Origin: Caldilineaceae bacterium
GTDB lineage: Bacteria > Chloroflexota > Anaerolineae > Caldilineales > Caldilineaceae
Length of the DNA stretch: 64,000 nucleotides
NCBI GenBank assembly: GCA_018003515.1
Contig: JAGNDO010000004.1
Location: 1 to 64,000, forward strand
Direction: 5' to 3'
Shown: positions 15,938 through 24,172 of the stretch, piece after piece
Layout of the letters: the number at the start of each line of letters is the position of its first letter
How positions within the stretch are numbered: the first letter of the stretch is position 1
Translations under genes and position numbers: made by a program
Notes under the pieces: generated by a model
What the model was told of the DNA's origin: nothing
Database searches by the model: none
Seen by the model: the letters and a program-made list of their open reading frames with translations, nothing else

Positions 15938-17785
15938 ATGAACTCCAAAACCCCAAAACGCTCCTGGCGACGCATTCTGATCATCGTCGGATCGATCCTC
16001 CTGATCGCCTATGGCGTGCAGGTGACCAAGATCAACCTGGAAGAGCCCCTGGAACCCCAGCGCCAGTCCAATTTGGTGGGACTGCTGCGGGAGCTGGCCA
16101 AGCCGGACTTCTTCACCTATGACCAGGTGACCCGCACGGCCACCATCTCCATGAACATCCCCTGCCCGGAGAAGATTGTGGGCTCCCAGGTCAATGTGGA
16201 GGGGCGGCAGATCACCCTCTCGCCCAACTGCGCCACCACCACCCAGGACCGCATGACCCTGAGCGGGTCCGGCTTCCCGGCCAACGTGCGCGGGGCCATC
16301 CGTTGGCTGCCGGCCGGGGCCAACACGGCCCGCAGCGTGGCCGACTTTCGGGCCGATGCCGCGGGCAACTTCAGCGTCCAGTTCACCCTGCCCACGGTGC
16401 GAGAGTCCCCGGAGCCTCAGCAGATGGAGGTGATCGAACTCCTGGACCGGCGTATCTCCGGCCTGAGCGCGGCCAGCCGCATCACCCTGGAACGGATTGT
16501 GGAGACGATCCTGATGGCGCTGATGGCCTCTACCCTGGGCACGATTTTGGCCATCCCCATCTCCTTCTTGGCCGCCCGCAACCTGATGGTCAATGTGGGC
16601 ACGCCCTTGGCCGCCATCATGTTGGCGGTGATCTTGGCCCCCGTGGGGGGCTGGGTCGGCGGGCAGATTGGGGGCGGTTTGGTGAGTTTGGCGACCGGTT
16701 TGGCCGCGCCGCCGGGTCTTGGCTTGGGAACCGTTTTGGCCGTGGCCGTGGCGGTCGTTGTGTTGGTGCGGTCGGGGATCTCGTTGATCGAGGGACAGCC
16801 CGCCACTCGCCAGGGCCGCGTTCTTTTCAACCTGCGGATTGTGGGGGTGCTCTTGCTCTCCCTCTTCGGCCTCACGGTCATTAGCCTACTCGCCTCGCAG
16901 GCGGGGGCATGGAGTCAACCACGCTTGGGCGTCTTTGGTTTCCTGGGCAATTTTGTGACCGTGATCTCGGATCTCTTTGTCCTCATCATGCCGGGGATCG
17001 TGGGCTTTGTGGGCGTGCTGGTCGCCTTCTCGTGGGGCAGCCGCACGGGCCAGGAGCAGGTGGACAAGATGGCCGCAACCGCAGCCCGCTGGACCACGGC
17101 CGGGCTGACCGTGCTGGGGACCGGGGTGCTGGTTGGGGGCCTGTTGAGCTTCCTCAACTGGCTCTGCTTCCTGGGCATGTGCCGCAACACGCCGGCAGAT
17201 GCCATGACCCGCACCCTGCTCTTCGCCGGGGCCGGCCTGGGCGTGGGGCTGTTGATGGCCCTGCTCTCCCTGCGCCGGGACGCCCGCAAGCCGGTCGCCA
17301 TCGGCTTTGCCACCTACACCCTGATCCGGGGCTTCCTCAACGCCCTGCGCTCCATCGAGCCGATCATGATGGGCTTTGTCTTTGTGGTCTGGGTGGGCAT
17401 CGGCCCCTTTGCTGGGGTGATGACCCTGATCCTCAACACCGTGGCGGACCTGGGCAAGCTCTTCTCCGAGCAGGTGGAGGACATCGCCGAGGGGCCGTTG
17501 GAGGCCATCACGGCCAGCGGGGCCAACCGCTTGCAGACCATCGTCTTTGCGGTCTGGCCCCAGGTGGTGCCCCAGTACATCGCCTTCATCTTCTATCGCT
17601 GGGACATCAACGTGCGCCTCTCCACCATCATCGGCTTTGTGGGCGGCGGCGGCATCGGCTTGGTGTTGCAGCGCAGCGTCAACCAACTGCGCTACTCCGA
17701 AGCCGCCGTCATGGTCATCGCCATCGCCGTGGTGGTGACGATTTTGGACAATGTGAGTTCGCGGGTGCGATCGCGGATAATCTAA
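15938..17785 (+). CDS. phnE: PhnE-like ABC transporter permease with extra N-terminal domain
   Basis: 615 residues, about twice the usual PhnE (~270). An N-terminal transmembrane helix (I-L-I-I-V-G-S-I-L-L-I-A-Y-G) is followed by a ~130-residue extracytoplasmic stretch with paired Cys (P-C-P-E, N-C-A-T) and a beta-rich pattern. The permease core starts at L-E-R-I-V-E-T-I-L-M-A-L-M-A-S and the EAA-type cytoplasmic loop is E-A-I-T-A-S-G-A-N-R-L-Q, followed by F-V-G-G-G-G-I-G, as in phosphonate/phosphite permeases. The start at 15938 was chosen because upstream codons give no sensible sequence. The partner ATPase (phnC) and binding protein (phnD) are not upstream; the island sits there instead. 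Confidence 0.85.
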   Translation: MNSKTPKRSWRRILIIVGSILLIAYGVQVTKINLEEPLEPQRQSNLVGLLRELAKPDFFTYDQVTRTATISMNIPCPEKIVGSQVNVEGRQITLSPNCATTTQDRMTLSGSGFPANVRGAIRWLPAGANTARSVADFRADAAGNFSVQFTLPTVRESPEPQQMEVIELLDRRISGLSAASRITLERIVETILMALMASTLGTILAIPISFLAARNLMVNVGTPLAAIMLAVILAPVGGWVGGQIGGGLVSLATGLAAPPGLGLGTVLAVAVAVVVLVRSGISLIEGQPATRQGRVLFNLRIVGVLLLSLFGLTVISLLASQAGAWSQPRLGVFGFLGNFVTVISDLFVLIMPGIVGFVGVLVAFSWGSRTGQEQVDKMAATAARWTTAGLTVLGTGVLVGGLLSFLNWLCFLGMCRNTPADAMTRTLLFAGAGLGVGLLMALLSLRRDARKPVAIGFATYTLIRGFLNALRSIEPIMMGFVFVVWVGIGPFAGVMTLILNTVADLGKLFSEQVEDIAEGPLEAITASGANRLQTIVFAVWPQVVPQYIAFIFYRWDINVRLSTIIGFVGGGGIGLVLQRSVNQLRYSEAAVMVIAIAVVVTILDNVSSRVRSRII

Positions 17786-17786
17786 A

Positions 17787-17882
17787 TTATCGAGTATCGT
17801 GTATCGAGTAATGTTTCGTTGACACCAAGATCGGTGTCAACGAAACATTACTCGATGCGCATTACTCGATACCCTTGAGGCA
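17787..17882. repeat. TATCGAGTATCGTG spacer repeat (family A) with 23-bp perfect hairpin
   Basis: Arms at 17804-17826 and 17833-17855 are perfect complements around a 6-base loop, flanked by ATCGAGTATCGTGTATCGAG and its inverted counterpart. Related copies are at 20897-20993 and 63878-63956. There is no T-run, so a simple terminator is unlikely. Confidence 0.9.
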
Positions 17883-17888
17883 TAAACT

Positions 17889-19409
17889 ATGCAACTATCA
17901 ACCACGTCCAATCCCAAACGACCCCTGGCCAACACGGTCCGCATTGTGCTATTTATCATCGGCGCGGTGCTGGTCTATGCCTATGCGGTGCAGGCCTTGC
18001 AGATCGATCTGGCCAAGCCCCTGGAACCGGGCCGCCAGTCCAGTTTGATGCGGGTGCTGCGCATGTTGGCGGACCCGGACGTCTTCGCCTTCTCCGAGGC
18101 GGGCACCATCGTGGGGTTGAGCGCCGCGTCGATCACCACCCTGGAGCGGATCGTCGAGACCATCTTCATGGCCCTGATCGCCTCCTTCATCGGCACCATT
18201 TTGGCCGTGCCCATCTCCTTCTTGGCCGCCCGCAACCTGATGGAAGATGTCACCGCCCCCCTTGCCGCCATCATGGCCGGGATCGCCCTGCTACCCGTGG
18301 GCGGCTGGCTGGGTGGCCTCCTCACCGGCGGGGTGTTAGGCGTCACCGCCTCCCTGGGCGGCTCCGTGTGGATGGCCTTGGCCGGGATGGTCGGCGCGGC
18401 CGGGGCGGCCTGGCTGCTCCTGCGCACGGGGCCGGACATTGTGGAGATGGACAACGCCTCCCCCACGGCCCGATTGCTGATGTGGGCGCGCTTTGGCGGG
18501 GTGGCTGTGCTGGGCATGGGGTCCGTGGGCATGTTGGCCCAGGTGGGCCTCTCCGCCGGGGGCTGGCTGGAGTCGGTCTTGGGCCCCTTTGGCTTTTTGG
18601 GAAATTTCTTGATCGTGCTGGCGGATCTGATCCAGTTGGCCTTGCCAGCATTCGTGGCCTTCATCGTGGGGCTGATCGCCTACTCCTTGGGCACAAGATA
18701 CGGGCAGGAAGCGGTCTTGCGCATGGACGCGGCCCCGGCCCGCATCCTCACCGGGGTCTTGGCCGTGGTGGGTGTAGGCGTGCTGGTCTATGCCGTGGGC
18801 GGCGCGCTCAACTGGCTCTACCAGTTTGACAACCCGGCCAACTGGACCACCAAGCCCGCCCTGATCGGCGGCGGCGTGGCCGGTCTGCTCTCCCTGCTGG
18901 CCGCGCCCAAACGGCCCTATCCCATCGGCCTGACCATCTATACCATTTCCCGCAGCATCCTCAACATCCTGCGCTCCATCGAACCCCTGATCATGGGCAT
19001 CGTCTTTGTGGTCTGGGTCGGCCTCGGCCCCTTCGCCGGTGTTATGGCCCTGGCCCTCCACTCCATCGCCGCCCTGGGCAAGCTCTTCTCCGAGCAGGTT
19101 GAGAGCATCGCCGAGGGGCCGATTGAGGCCATCACCGCCACAGGTGCCGGGCGTCTGCAAGTGATCGTCTTCGCTGTCATCCCCCAGATCGTGCCCCTCT
19201 ACACCGCCTTCACCCTCTACCGTTGGGACATCAACGTGCGCATGTCCACCATCATCGGCTTCGTCGGCGGCGGCGGCATCGGCGACGTCCTCAGCCAGAA
19301 CATCCAAAAAGGCTACTTCCGCCAGGCCAGCGTCATGATGATCGCCATCGCCATCGTGGTCTCCCTCCTCGACTACGTCAGCGCCAAAATCCGGGCACGG
19401 ATTGTGTAG
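17889..19409 (+). CDS. phnE: PhnE-like ABC transporter permease (second subunit)
   Basis: 506 residues, paralogous to the preceding permease: same L-E-R-I-V-E-T-I core start and the same E-A-I-T-A-T-G-A-G-R-L-Q loop and F-V-G-G-G-G-I-G. It lacks the extracytoplasmic N-terminal insert and has a long central membrane insert, as the first copy does. The two probably form the heterodimeric membrane channel of a phosphonate/phosphite-type importer. About 8-10 transmembrane helices are visible. No ATPase or binding protein follows; the next gene is on the opposite strand. Confidence 0.87.
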   Translation: MQLSTTSNPKRPLANTVRIVLFIIGAVLVYAYAVQALQIDLAKPLEPGRQSSLMRVLRMLADPDVFAFSEAGTIVGLSAASITTLERIVETIFMALIASFIGTILAVPISFLAARNLMEDVTAPLAAIMAGIALLPVGGWLGGLLTGGVLGVTASLGGSVWMALAGMVGAAGAAWLLLRTGPDIVEMDNASPTARLLMWARFGGVAVLGMGSVGMLAQVGLSAGGWLESVLGPFGFLGNFLIVLADLIQLALPAFVAFIVGLIAYSLGTRYGQEAVLRMDAAPARILTGVLAVVGVGVLVYAVGGALNWLYQFDNPANWTTKPALIGGGVAGLLSLLAAPKRPYPIGLTIYTISRSILNILRSIEPLIMGIVFVVWVGLGPFAGVMALALHSIAALGKLFSEQVESIAEGPIEAITATGAGRLQVIVFAVIPQIVPLYTAFTLYRWDINVRMSTIIGFVGGGGIGDVLSQNIQKGYFRQASVMMIAIAIVVSLLDYVSAKIRARIV

Positions 19410-19410
19410 T

Positions 19411-19490
19411 AAAAATTAGCCACAAAGAACACAAAGAACACAAAGAAATGAAGAAAATCTTTGTGTTCTTTGTGTTCTTTGTGGCTAATT
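19411..19490. repeat. ACAAAGAACACAAAG spacer repeat (family C), copy 1
   Basis: Three imperfect units of CACAAAGAA are followed by the reverse complement (TTCTTTGTGTTCTTTGTGGC), forming a hairpin between convergent genes. The stop codon of the minus-strand gene lies inside the right edge. A sister copy is at 56209-56287. Confidence 0.9.
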
Positions 19491-20846
19491 CAGCAATGCT
19501 TCGATCTCTGCTTGGCTTTTGATGCCGCGGACGGTGACGAGGAAGGCGTGGAGATCCGGCATCTGCCCCCGCAGTTTTTGGAGCAGGGGACCAATGGGGC
19601 TGGAACTGGCCGCGCCTGTCCCGTAGCTGCCGTGGAAGGCGAAGTAGCCCTGGTTCAGCACCCGCAGATTGTAGCCGTTCTCCACAAAAACCAGCCGCCG
19701 GGCCTCCATGTACATCTCCGCCTGGACGACTTTCCCTTCACCCAACAATCGATCCACGGTCAAGCGCGTTGCGCGCATTTCGGCGCGGAAGTCGAAGGCA
19801 GGGGGATTAGGGATTGGGGATTGGGGATTGGGGGATGTTGATGGTTCAGGCGGGACCTGGTCGGGGTAGTAGCGGCGCAGGACCCGGTCGCCGATCTCGT
19901 CGCCCACGATGTCGGCCACGGTTTCGTTGATGGTGGTGATCTCCGGGCTGGTGTTGTAGTTGAAGCCCAGGGGGAAGAAAGTGAGATAGTTGTGCACCCA
20001 TTCGTGGGCCACGGTGTTGAACACCCATGCCAGGGACGCCTGGTCCACTACCATAGTCGGGTACGCACCCAACCCGCCGATGTTGGTGATATAGGCCACC
20101 AGATCCTCGTCGGCGCGGATGGCGGCCTCTGCCTCTTCGATGGCGGGCAGGCTCATGCCCGGACGCAACATGCGGCTGTAGACCGTCTCGATGCGGGTGC
20201 GGGAGCTGACTACCATCTTTTTGGGCGGCTCGGTGAAGGTAAACTGCACCGGGGGCAGGGTCACAGAGCCGATGGCAAAGCCCGCTGCGCTCAACTCCGC
20301 GCCCACCTGGACTTGGATGATCTGCTCCACCGCGGCCCGATTGGCCGCTTGCTCAACCCGTAGCCCCTCCTCCTCGGCCTGAAGCCGCCGGATCTCCGCC
20401 TCTAATTCGCCCCCATTCGTTGCCAACAGCCGGGTGATTTCCCCGTCCAACTCGCCCATGCGCCGGGCCTTGGCCAAGTAATCCACCACTAGGGTGGACG
20501 CCTGGGTCGGCGGCACATCGGCTGCGGGCTGCTGAACCAACGCTACCCCCTTCTCCCATAGCGCCCCGGCCTCCCAGCGGGCCAAGTCAAAGGTCTGCCC
20601 CGCCACGGCCACGGTCAAGCGCTGACTGCGCAGGGTCAACCCGTCCGGCACAGCCCCGCCCAGCAGGATCAGCGCGGCCAAAAGCAGCACGCCGTCAACA
20701 ACCCGCTCCCACACCGAAGCCCATCCATGCGCGGCGACCTTCCAGGAAGGGGCCACACTCTCTTGGTTATAGCGAGTGTCGCTGGCCCCTTCCTGGAAGG
20801 TTATGAGTTCTGCATCAATTTCCGTGCCAGTACGATTGACGTCCAT
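19485..20846 (-). CDS. Membrane-anchored HExxH metallopeptidase-like protein
   Basis: 453 residues from the ATG at 20846. One N-terminal transmembrane helix (G-V-L-L-L-A-A-L-I-L-L-G-G-A) is followed by a coiled-coil-prone Glu/Arg/Ala-rich stretch (E-A-E-I-R-R-L-Q-A-E-E-E-G-L-R). The peptidase signature is V-A-H-E-W-V-H-N-Y, with a likely third zinc ligand in N-E-T-V-A-D about 25 residues later, the gluzincin layout. The start at 20846 excludes 29 upstream codons that read through repeat DNA. A ~30-bp stretch (about 19803-19836) encoding P-N-P-Q-S-P-I-P-N-P is the genome's GGGGATTGGGGATT intergenic repeat, read as protein. Substrate unknown. Confidence 0.8.
   Translation of the reverse strand: MDVNRTGTEIDAELITFQEGASDTRYNQESVAPSWKVAAHGWASVWERVVDGVLLLAALILLGGAVPDGLTLRSQRLTVAVAGQTFDLARWEAGALWEKGVALVQQPAADVPPTQASTLVVDYLAKARRMGELDGEITRLLATNGGELEAEIRRLQAEEEGLRVEQAANRAAVEQIIQVQVGAELSAAGFAIGSVTLPPVQFTFTEPPKKMVVSSRTRIETVYSRMLRPGMSLPAIEEAEAAIRADEDLVAYITNIGGLGAYPTMVVDQASLAWVFNTVAHEWVHNYLTFFPLGFNYNTSPEITTINETVADIVGDEIGDRVLRRYYPDQVPPEPSTSPNPQSPIPNPPAFDFRAEMRATRLTVDRLLGEGKVVQAEMYMEARRLVFVENGYNLRVLNQGYFAFHGSYGTGAASSSPIGPLLQKLRGQMPDLHAFLVTVRGIKSQAEIEALLN
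19803..19838. repeat. GGGATTGGGGATT repeat (family E) inside a coding region
   Basis: Four tandem GGGATTG(G) units sit in frame within the metallopeptidase gene and are translated as Pro/Asn/Ser/Ile-rich linker. Elsewhere the same units are in spacers. Confidence 0.9.
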
Positions 20847-20896
20847 CTGCCTTCGTGCTATCCTGGATGACTTGTGAACTAAACCGGATAAGGAAG

Positions 20897-20993
20897 TGTA
20901 TCGAGTATCGTGTGTCGAGTATTGCGTGGTCAAGATATGTCAAACGTTTGACAGGCCTTACCCACGAGATACTCGATACGCATTACTCGATAA
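20897..20993. repeat. Family A repeat with central 16-bp palindrome in divergent promoter region
   Basis: GTATCGAGTATCGTGTGTCGAG on the left and its inverted form on the right surround TGTCAAACGTTTGACA (20938-20953), a perfect palindrome containing outward-facing TTGACA hexamers. It lies between the divergent metallopeptidase and deaminase genes, so it could hold an operator or paired -35 elements. Confidence 0.75.
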
Positions 20994-21042
20994 GCCCTTC
21001 TCGACACTATATCACACCACCACCCGCCCCACAGGAACCGCC

Positions 21043-22131
21043 ATGACCATTTCGCCGATCGCTCCCGAACTGTCCGCTTTCATCCGCGCCATGCCCAAGG
21101 CTGAAGTGCATATCCATTTGGAGGGGGCGATTGCCCCGGCCACGGTGCTGGAACTGGCCCGCCGCCACAACCGGTTGGACCTGCTCCCCGCCCAGGATGT
21201 GCCAGGCGTGCAGCGCTGGTTCACCTTCACCGGTTTCCCTCATTTCGTGAAAATCTACATGACCATCCAACAACTCCTGCGCACGCCGGAGGATTTCGCC
21301 CTGATCGTGGCCCGCTGCGGCGATGACATGGCGGCCCAGAATATCCGCTATCGGGAGCTGACGGTCACCACCTTCACCCATACCCATCTGCAACGGGAAA
21401 AGGGCGTGACCTTTGACGACATCATGGAGGGGCTGGAGGCGGGGCGGCGTCAGGCCAAGGCCGAGCATGGTGATAAGGTGGAGATGCGCTGGGTCTTCGA
21501 CGTGCCCCGCAACGCCAGCTTCCGTGTGCCCGACAGCGTGCGCTACGATCCCGATCCGGCCAATGTCACCCTGGCCCATGCCTTGGCCGGACGAGATCGG
21601 GGCGTGGTGGGCTTTGGCCTGGGCGGCTACGAGCCGGGCGCGCCGCCCCAGCCCTTTGCCCACGCCTTCATGGAAGCCAAAGAGGCCGGCCTCCTCAGTG
21701 TCCCCCACGCCGGGGAGACCATGGGACCGGGGAGCATATGGGGGGCCATCCATGCCCTGGGCGCGGACCGCATCGGCCACGGCGTGCGGGCCATGGAAGA
21801 TCCCCTGCTCTTGGCCTATTTACTCGAACACCGCATCCCCCTGGAGATCAACCCCACCAGCAATCTGCGCCTGCATATCTATCCCCACGCCGACCAGCAT
21901 CCCTTCGCCCTTCTGGACCACATGGGCCTGCTGGTCACGGTCAACAGCGATGATCCGCCCCTCTTCAACACCACCCTGTGCGCCGAATACGAATTCCTGG
22001 CCCAAGAATTCGATTACGACCGCCCCAACCTGCGCCGTATCGCCCGCAACGCCTTCACCGTGGCCGGGGTGGAGGATGAGGTGAAGGAGCGGTTGTTGGT
22101 TGAGTTTGATGGGTGGGATGGGAAGGGCTGA
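21043..22131 (+). CDS. Adenosine deaminase family protein
   Basis: 362 residues of the metal-dependent amidohydrolase superfamily. The zinc-binding V-H-I-H-L-E-G-A motif is at residues ~21-28, V-P-H-A-G-E carries the next His and Glu, R-I-G-H-G-V the catalytic-loop His, and V-N-S-D-D-P-P-L-F the Asp ligand pair. These fit adenosine deaminases, adenine deaminases and aminofutalosine deaminases; the exact substrate cannot be settled. The start at 21043 has GGAACC upstream. The longer frame upstream reads through the family A repeat and is discarded. Gene stands alone between a divergent peptidase and rarD. Confidence 0.88.
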   Translation: MTISPIAPELSAFIRAMPKAEVHIHLEGAIAPATVLELARRHNRLDLLPAQDVPGVQRWFTFTGFPHFVKIYMTIQQLLRTPEDFALIVARCGDDMAAQNIRYRELTVTTFTHTHLQREKGVTFDDIMEGLEAGRRQAKAEHGDKVEMRWVFDVPRNASFRVPDSVRYDPDPANVTLAHALAGRDRGVVGFGLGGYEPGAPPQPFAHAFMEAKEAGLLSVPHAGETMGPGSIWGAIHALGADRIGHGVRAMEDPLLLAYLLEHRIPLEINPTSNLRLHIYPHADQHPFALLDHMGLLVTVNSDDPPLFNTTLCAEYEFLAQEFDYDRPNLRRIARNAFTVAGVEDEVKERLLVEFDGWDGKG

Positions 22132-22206
22132 AAGGGTGAAGGGGTGAAGGGGTGAAGGGGGTAGCGCACCCGCCCGTTTTCAATTTTCAATTTTCAATTC
22201 TGAATT
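22132..22206. repeat. GGGTGAAG and TTTTCAA tandem spacer repeats (families F and H)
   Basis: Tandem GGTGAAGG units (22132-22160) are followed by ATTTTCAATTTTCAATT units (22180-22206), directly before the rarD ribosome-binding site GAGGAAC. Confidence 0.85.
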
Positions 22207-22219
22207 ATCGAGGAACTCG

Positions 22220-23122
22220 ATGAACCGTGGAATTCTCTACGCCGCGTCGGCGTACATCATCTGGGGGCTGCTGCCTCTCTATTGGAAAGCCCTCAAGCCC
22301 ATGCCCGCCCAGGAGATCTTGGTGCAGCGCATGGTGGGGTCGTTGATCTTTTTGGGGCTGGTGCTGGCCGTGCGCAAGCAGTGGAAGTGGCTGCCGCGCC
22401 TGCGTGAACCCCGGGTCTTTCTCACCTTTTTGGCCACGTCCGCGCTGTTGACCGCCAATTGGTATATCTACATTTGGGCCGTCAACGCCGGGTTTATCAT
22501 TGAATCCAGCCTGGGCTACTTTATCACCCCGCTGATCAACGTGCTGATGGGGGTGATCTTTCTGCGGGAAAGACCTCGACCTTGGCAGTGGGCGGCCCTG
22601 AGCCTCGCCGCCGCCGGGGTGATCTACCAGACCGTGAGCTATGGCTCCCTGCCCTGGATCGGCCTCTCCCTGGGCTTCAGCTTTGGCACCTATGGGCTGT
22701 TGCGCAAGACCGCGCCTTTGGGGTCGTTGGAGGGGCTGTCCACGGAGATGGGGATGATGTTCATTCCCGCGGGGATCTATTTGCTCTATTTGGTGGGGAA
22801 CGGCCAGAGCGCCTTTGGGCAGTTGACCCCCTTTAGCCAGATCATGTTGCTGTTGGTGGGCGTTGTCACCGCCATCCCCTTGCTGCTCTTCGCGGCCGGG
22901 GCACGGCAGATCCCTATGATCTCCCTGGGCGTGTTGCAATATATCGCCCCCACCCTGCAATTTCTGATCGGCGTCCTGATCTACGGCGAGACCTTCACCC
23001 CCATCTATCAGATCAGCTATGGGTTGATCTGGATCGCGCTGATGGTCTACACCGCCGAGGGCTTCATCGAATACCGCCACCGCGCCCACATCCGCCGAGA
23101 GGTGAAAGCGCAAACAGCCTAA
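22220..23122 (+). CDS. rarD: RarD-type EamA family transporter
   Basis: 300 residues with ten hydrophobic segments. The start, N-R-G-I-L-Y-A-A-S-A-Y-I-I-W-G-L-L-P-L-Y-W-K, is the hallmark of RarD proteins of the drug/metabolite transporter superfamily, and Q-R-M, T-A-N-W-Y-I-Y-I-W-A-V-N and G-V-L-Q-Y-I-A-P-T are also family motifs. The natural substrate of RarD is not settled; in Pseudomonas it was named for chloramphenicol sensitivity. GAGGAAC precedes the ATG. The gene is monocistronic, bounded by repeat spacers on both sides. Confidence 0.92.
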   Translation: MNRGILYAASAYIIWGLLPLYWKALKPMPAQEILVQRMVGSLIFLGLVLAVRKQWKWLPRLREPRVFLTFLATSALLTANWYIYIWAVNAGFIIESSLGYFITPLINVLMGVIFLRERPRPWQWAALSLAAAGVIYQTVSYGSLPWIGLSLGFSFGTYGLLRKTAPLGSLEGLSTEMGMMFIPAGIYLLYLVGNGQSAFGQLTPFSQIMLLLVGVVTAIPLLLFAAGARQIPMISLGVLQYIAPTLQFLIGVLIYGETFTPIYQISYGLIWIALMVYTAEGFIEYRHRAHIRREVKAQTA

Positions 23123-23125
23123 AAG

Positions 23126-23214
23126 CTATCCACGAATCTGCACGAATCCACACGAATCTTTTTTTAATCGATTCGTGCAGATTCGTGCAGATTTGTGCAG
23201 ATTCGTGGATAGCC
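23126..23214. repeat. CACGAATC(T/C) spacer repeat (family D), copy 1
   Basis: Tandem CACGAATCTG units face their complements (GATTCGTGCAGATTCGTG), forming a long hairpin between the convergent rarD and pseudouridine synthase genes. Second copy at 24995-25074. Confidence 0.9.
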
Positions 23215-23218
23215 CTGT

Positions 23219-24172
23219 TTACTCCTGGAATTGATCGATGATTTTTTGCAGTTCAGCGGGGAGGGGGGCGACGAATTCTTTCTCTTCTCCGCTGCCCGGC
23301 AGGCGGAAGCGCAGGGTGTGGGCGTGGAGAAAGTGGCGCTTGATGGGTAGCCGCTGACGCCGGAAACCATACAGGGTATCCCCCACGATAGGATGCTTGA
23401 ACCAGGCCATGTGGACCCGGATCTGGTGGGTGCGTCCGGTGTGCAGGATGGCCCGGATCAGGGTGAAGTTGGCCGCGCCGCTGCCGGTCTGCCCGGAATA
23501 AAAGCCCAGCACCTTGTAATCTGTCACCGCCTCCCGGCCAGGGGAGACGCCGGTGATGGCGTCCACGGGCAGGACGGCCTGCATCTTGCGGTGGGTGGCG
23601 TGGCGGCCAAGGGGGGCGTTGATGCGGCCGTTGGCGGGTTGCACGTGGCCCTCCACCAAGGCAAGGTACTCTTTGTGAACCGTGCGGGCCTTGAATTGGG
23701 CCTGCAAATTGCGGTGGGCGGCGTCGTTCTTGGCCACCACAATCAGCCCGGAGGTCTCCTTGTCCAGCCGGTGGACGATGCCGGGCCGCCGCTCTCCGCC
23801 CACGCCCTCAATCTCTGGGCAGTGGTGCAGGATGGCGTTGACCAGGGTGCCGTCCGCATGGCCGGGGGCGGGATGGACCACCATGCCGGCTGGCTTGTTC
23901 ACCACCAGCAGGTCGTTGTCTTCGAAAAGAATGGTCAGCTCGATGGCCTGGGCCACCATGCTGCTCTCGGCCACATCGGGCACGGTCACCTGCACCCGCT
24001 GGCCCACTTCCAACGCCAGCTTGGGCTTGACCGCCTCCCCATCCACCGTCACCGCGCCCTCTTTGATCCAACGCTGCACCTCGTTGCGGCTGCGCCCTGG
24101 CAGCGCATCGGTCAGCCAGCGATCCAGCCGTTCTCCCGCGTTCTCGGTTGTCACCACAAACTCATTACTCAT
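23219..24172 (-). CDS. RluD-family 23S rRNA/tRNA pseudouridine synthase
   Basis: 317 residues. An N-terminal S4 RNA-binding domain (G-E-R-L-D-R-W-L then R-S-R-N-E-V-Q-R-W-I) precedes the catalytic domain with I-V-H-R-L-D-K-E-T-S-G-L, where the Asp is the nucleophile of the RluA/RluD family. G-R-T-H-Q-I-R-V-H and P-I-V-G-D-T-L-Y-G are also conserved. It converts uridines in rRNA to pseudouridine. It overlaps the end of lspA by 8 bp, so it is translated downstream of lspA from the same transcript. Which position is modified cannot be told apart among RluA, C and D. Confidence 0.92.
   Translation of the reverse strand: MSNEFVVTTENAGERLDRWLTDALPGRSRNEVQRWIKEGAVTVDGEAVKPKLALEVGQRVQVTVPDVAESSMVAQAIELTILFEDNDLLVVNKPAGMVVHPAPGHADGTLVNAILHHCPEIEGVGGERRPGIVHRLDKETSGLIVVAKNDAAHRNLQAQFKARTVHKEYLALVEGHVQPANGRINAPLGRHATHRKMQAVLPVDAITGVSPGREAVTDYKVLGFYSGQTGSGAANFTLIRAILHTGRTHQIRVHMAWFKHPIVGDTLYGFRRQRLPIKRHFLHAHTLRFRLPGSGEEKEFVAPLPAELQKIIDQFQE

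Noticed and set aside
22132-22160. Regular short tandem repeats suggesting a CRISPR array
   Set aside because: Units are 7-10 bp without spacers and fold on themselves; the same applies to 31583, 51788 and 54785. No cas genes are present.
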